DNA of 64,000 bases from Lepus europaeus (taxonomy: Eukaryota; Chordata; Mammalia; Lagomorpha; Leporidae), in assembly GCF_033115175.1 (NCBI RefSeq), contig NC_084835.1, forward strand, positions 102,020,448 to 102,084,447, given 5' to 3'. A program made the translations under genes and the position numbers. The notes below the pieces were generated by a model. It had not been told where the DNA came from. It did not search any database and saw only the letters and a program-made list of their open reading frames with translations. Numbering within the stretch: position 1 is the stretch's first letter; every line of letters begins with the position of its first letter. Positions 61,380-64,000 of the stretch are shown one piece after another.

Positions 61380-62285
61380 CACTCACCTAATGGAAGGATG
61401 TTTGAGCCTTAGCACATGCATTTGTCAGTAAAGGGGTGGCCCTTGAGAATGTAGGGCATATAATTGGCTTTGAAGCTTCAGTCTAAGGGTAGTGGTCCAT
61501 GGGATACACACTTATTATTTCTTATGCTGAGGCCTCCTCCTGGATACACATATTTAAAGTAAATTCAGTTAATAGACTAAACCAGTGATGTAGCCTCTCG
61601 AACATCTCTATTTTAAGTCAAAGACAAAAGAGAAGATGTGGCATGGGGAAAGAGAAAGAAAGACCAAAAAAGGGCTGAAATCCAAACTTTGATATTGTCA
61701 TTATATTAAACAGATATCGAATTGTAAAACTAGAGCTGGACTCCTTGCAGCTCATTTTTAGGTTCTGAAATGCAGCATGCGCTGACCCATGATATCAAGT
61801 AAGATGATAAAAGTACAAACTCTTAGCAACAAATATGTGCTAAGGTCTTTCCTGCCAATAGGAAGGAAGACTTCGCTTGTCAAGGATGAGCCAAAGTCTC
61901 CATGTTTAGCAGATGAAAGTAACCCAGATATCTGATTCTATAATTTGAACAGCATCTTGTTTCAGGACTACACATTCTGATACTGGAAGAAAAGTAGGGG
62001 CAATGTAGGAATGCTTTTGATATTGTCAGAATCCAAATGAAGATTGAAATTAAAACACCACTAGTGAGTTTTCCAAAAGTTTTTGATTTAATTCAAAGTG
62101 GTTAACCACTGTTTTTTTCTGAAACTATATTATTAGCCATCTAGTGGAAATTAACCATCCCTGTAGTAAAGCGAGATCCACCCTGCCTGGCTGAGAAGCC
62201 AGTAAATGATGACTAATTGATTCTAACCATAAGCTTTTCTAAATGACCACAGGTCTTGAATCTAGGAGTGGGAAGAAGAAAGATC
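61380..62285. other. Unique intergenic DNA
   Basis: No repeat, exon or RNA gene recognised on either strand. Confidence 0.45.
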
Positions 62286-62511
62286 TGACTGCTGGAGTAG
62301 GAATAGGCAAATTATAGCCCATAGGCTGCATTTAGCTTTGCTGTCATTGTTTGGTATATCCTGCCAGCTAAGGCTGTTTTACATTTTTAAATGGCTAAAA
62401 AAAGGAATTATACCTTATGACATAAGATTTATATCAGTTTAAAACTTTAGTGTCCATAAAGAAAGTTATATTGGAACATTCATTCAATTAAGTTTTCTTT
62501 TCTTTTATTTT

Positions 62512-63104
62512 TTTTTAAGATTTATTTGAAAGGCAGAGTTACAGAAAGAGTGAGAGACAGAGAGATCCTTTATCCCCTGGTTCTTTTCCCAAATGACTGC
62601 AATGGATGGGACTGGTTAAGCCTGAAGCCAGGAGTCTGGAATTTTTTTTTTTATTTTATTATTTTTCTTTTTTTTATTTATTTCTTTTTATTTTCTTTTT
62701 CTTTTTTCTTTTTTTTTAATTACTTTTTCTTATTTTTTTTTACAAACCCTTGTGTCGAGGGCTGACTTTCAATAGATCGCAGTGAGGGAGCTGCTCTGCT
62801 ACGTACGAAACCCCGACCCAGAAGCAGGTCGTCTACGAATGGTTTAGCGCCAGGTTCCCCACGAACGTGCGGTGCGTGACGGGCGAGAGGGCGGCCCCCT
62901 TTCCGGCCAGGAGTCTGGAATTTTATCTAGGTCTCTATATGGGTGATAGGAGACAAAGCACTTAGGCCATCACCTGCTGCCTTCCCAGACACATTAGCAG
63001 GAAGCTTGATCGGAAATGGAGTCTCCAGGTTTTAAACTGGTGCTCATATGGGATGTTAGTATTGCAGGTGGCAGCTTAACCCTCTGTGCCACAGTGCTGG
63101 TCTC
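62512..63104 (-). mobile_element. C-SINE split by an rRNA retrocopy
   Basis: Left part TTTAAGATTTATTTGAAAGGC to GAAGCCAGGAGTCTGGAATTTT (62645). Right part resumes at 62907 (CCAGGAGTCTGGAATTTTATC) and ends GTGCCACAGTGCTGGTC. Confidence 0.93.
62646..62906 (-). pseudogene. 28S rRNA 3'-end retrocopy with poly(A)
   Basis: Read on the minus strand, 62906-62742 matches the last ~165 nt of mammalian 28S rRNA: GGCCGGAAAGG, CGTCACGCACCGCACGTTCG, CTGGCGCTAAACCATTCG, GATCTATTGAAAGTCAGCCC, and the 3' terminus ACACAAGGGTTTGT. Then follow about 95 nt of A-rich tail (T-rich on plus, 62,646-62,741). CCAGGAGTCTGGAATTTT is present on both sides (62628-62645 and 62907-62924). 5' truncation, 3'-end-anchored poly(A) and long target duplication are hallmarks of L1-mediated retrotransposition. 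It is a pseudogene fragment, not a functional rRNA gene. Confidence 0.96.
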
Positions 63105-64000
63105 CATTTAAGTATTTTCTATGGCTGATTTCTCACTACCTTTGGCAGTTACTATGGTGCTTTTGTCACTTTCTGCTGCTGTGCACATCACCGTATCATG
63201 ATTAATTTTTTTTTATTGCTAATGCATATCTATCAAGTCAAAACAAGAAGGGGATCGTGAACTTCAAATGTCATACTTTCAGGCACAGTGGAGAGTAGAT
63301 TATTTTGTTATTGAATTATATGTCAGAACATTCTGTTATGTGATAACACCAAAGCTATGCTGAAAGAATACTATATCCATTAACATTATTGGCTAGGGTT
63401 TTATCACAGTGTTCTCAAATTACAGGAAAGCAATGGTCAAATTAGAAAATTTAAAATTGTCACTGTGAAATTTCTTCACAAAAATGTATTGAAGTGAGGC
63501 TGAAAGCACAATATGTTTTGGGTAGCTGACTTGTTAACCAAGTAAGGAAACCTTGTTTATTGGTGATGGATTACTTAAACCATGGTTAAGTGAAGCAACT
63601 GAAGGAACATGTGCAGAGAAAATAAACTTGTTTAAAACTGTTAGCCTTTTGAGGAAAATAATTGCTCAAAGAGTTGAAGACATTGAAAGTTACATCAATA
63701 GTCAATTAAAAGGCAGGCTGAAGGATTTCAATGGTTTTTTTTTCTTGATGTGCCAACAGGTGTTGCTTATATTGATCAAGTTTTTTTTTTTTTCATTTCA
63801 GAAGTAAGTGCCAAGTTTATAGTGTCAGAAGAATTGTATCTATAAATAGTGTATGTATAATAATTATGAAGGGACTGTTTTTAAGAAGTTGATAAAAAAT
63901 TAATCAGAAAACCTGAGATGGAATCTGCTAAGGTGTAGCTAATAGTGGTACAAATATGTGCAAAACAGAAAGAACTTGCTGGACAAATTTACAAATCTTG

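Larger units (their letters stand above)
62290..64000 (+). pseudogene. Decayed hAT (Charlie/ZBED-like) transposon, runs off the window
   Basis: The left part (GGCAAATTATAGCCCATAGGCTGC..., then TATTGGAACATTCATTC) resembles MER5A-type hAT ends and resumes after the SINE with TATGGCTGATTTCTCAC. From about 63,230 the plus strand encodes broken pieces like hAT transposases related to GTF2IRD2/ZBED5 proteins: a BED-finger-like region (63,230-63,400), then CAEKINLFKTVSLLRK and RVEDIESYINSQLKGRLKDF (63,610-63,730), then FIVSEEL (about 63,810). Several stops and frameshifts make it non-functional. It is split by a C-SINE. Confidence 0.68.

Noticed and set aside
62742-62906. 28S rRNA match as part of a functional rDNA unit
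   Set aside because: Only the last ~165 nt are present, with poly(A) and target duplication inside a SINE.

Overview
The window is a piece of a lagomorph genome, almost certainly European rabbit or a close relative. Three things point there: more than thirty copies of the tRNA-derived C-SINE (GC-rich head with the B box GGTTCGAGTCC, tail of AATAAATAAATCTTTAAA), many LINE-1 3' ends of one lagomorph type, and two spliced mammalian genes that are neighbours on human chromosome 18. About 2% of the window is coding; most of the rest is nested transposon sequence.

Layout. Positions 1-6,200 hold the 5' end of STARD6 on the minus strand: two coding exons, a probable upstream non-coding exon, old MIR/L2/LTR fossils and a nearly complete mariner fossil at 4,246-6,190. 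Positions 6,770-9,080 are a CpG island that forms the head-to-head promoter region between STARD6 (-) and C18orf54 (+). A GC-rich minisatellite of about 18 x 52 bp (7,015-7,945) lies inside it. Positions 9,080-34,380 hold the C18orf54 (LAS2) gene on the plus strand. Its seven coding exons give an uninterrupted 535-codon frame, with a likely 5' UTR exon ending at 9,082 and a 10.1-kb last intron full of SINEs and antisense L1. Positions 34,400-45,800 are downstream intergenic DNA with SINEs, L2, an LTR fossil and short L1 tails.

Positions 45,830-60,510 are a nest of L1 elements, all on the minus strand. A full-length-type L1 (47,868-51,355 plus 56,725-60,510) was split by a 5.4-kb composite element. 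That composite has an L1 5' UTR, ORF1 and the first ~70 codons of ORF2, then about 2.3 kb of non-L1 sequence, then a (GA)n tract and an L1 3' UTR. It resembles a HAL1 (half-L1) retrotransposon that has captured foreign sequence, and is the most unusual object here. Positions 60,510-64,000 hold a decayed hAT element, broken by a C-SINE that itself carries a polyadenylated, target-site-duplicated retrocopy of the 3' end of 28S rRNA.

How the genes relate: STARD6 (StAR-related lipid-transfer protein) and C18orf54 (lung adenoma susceptibility 2, function poorly known) are divergently arranged and could share promoter elements. No other protein gene is visible. The many short ORFs elsewhere are read-through of SINEs, L1, microsatellites or the minisatellite.
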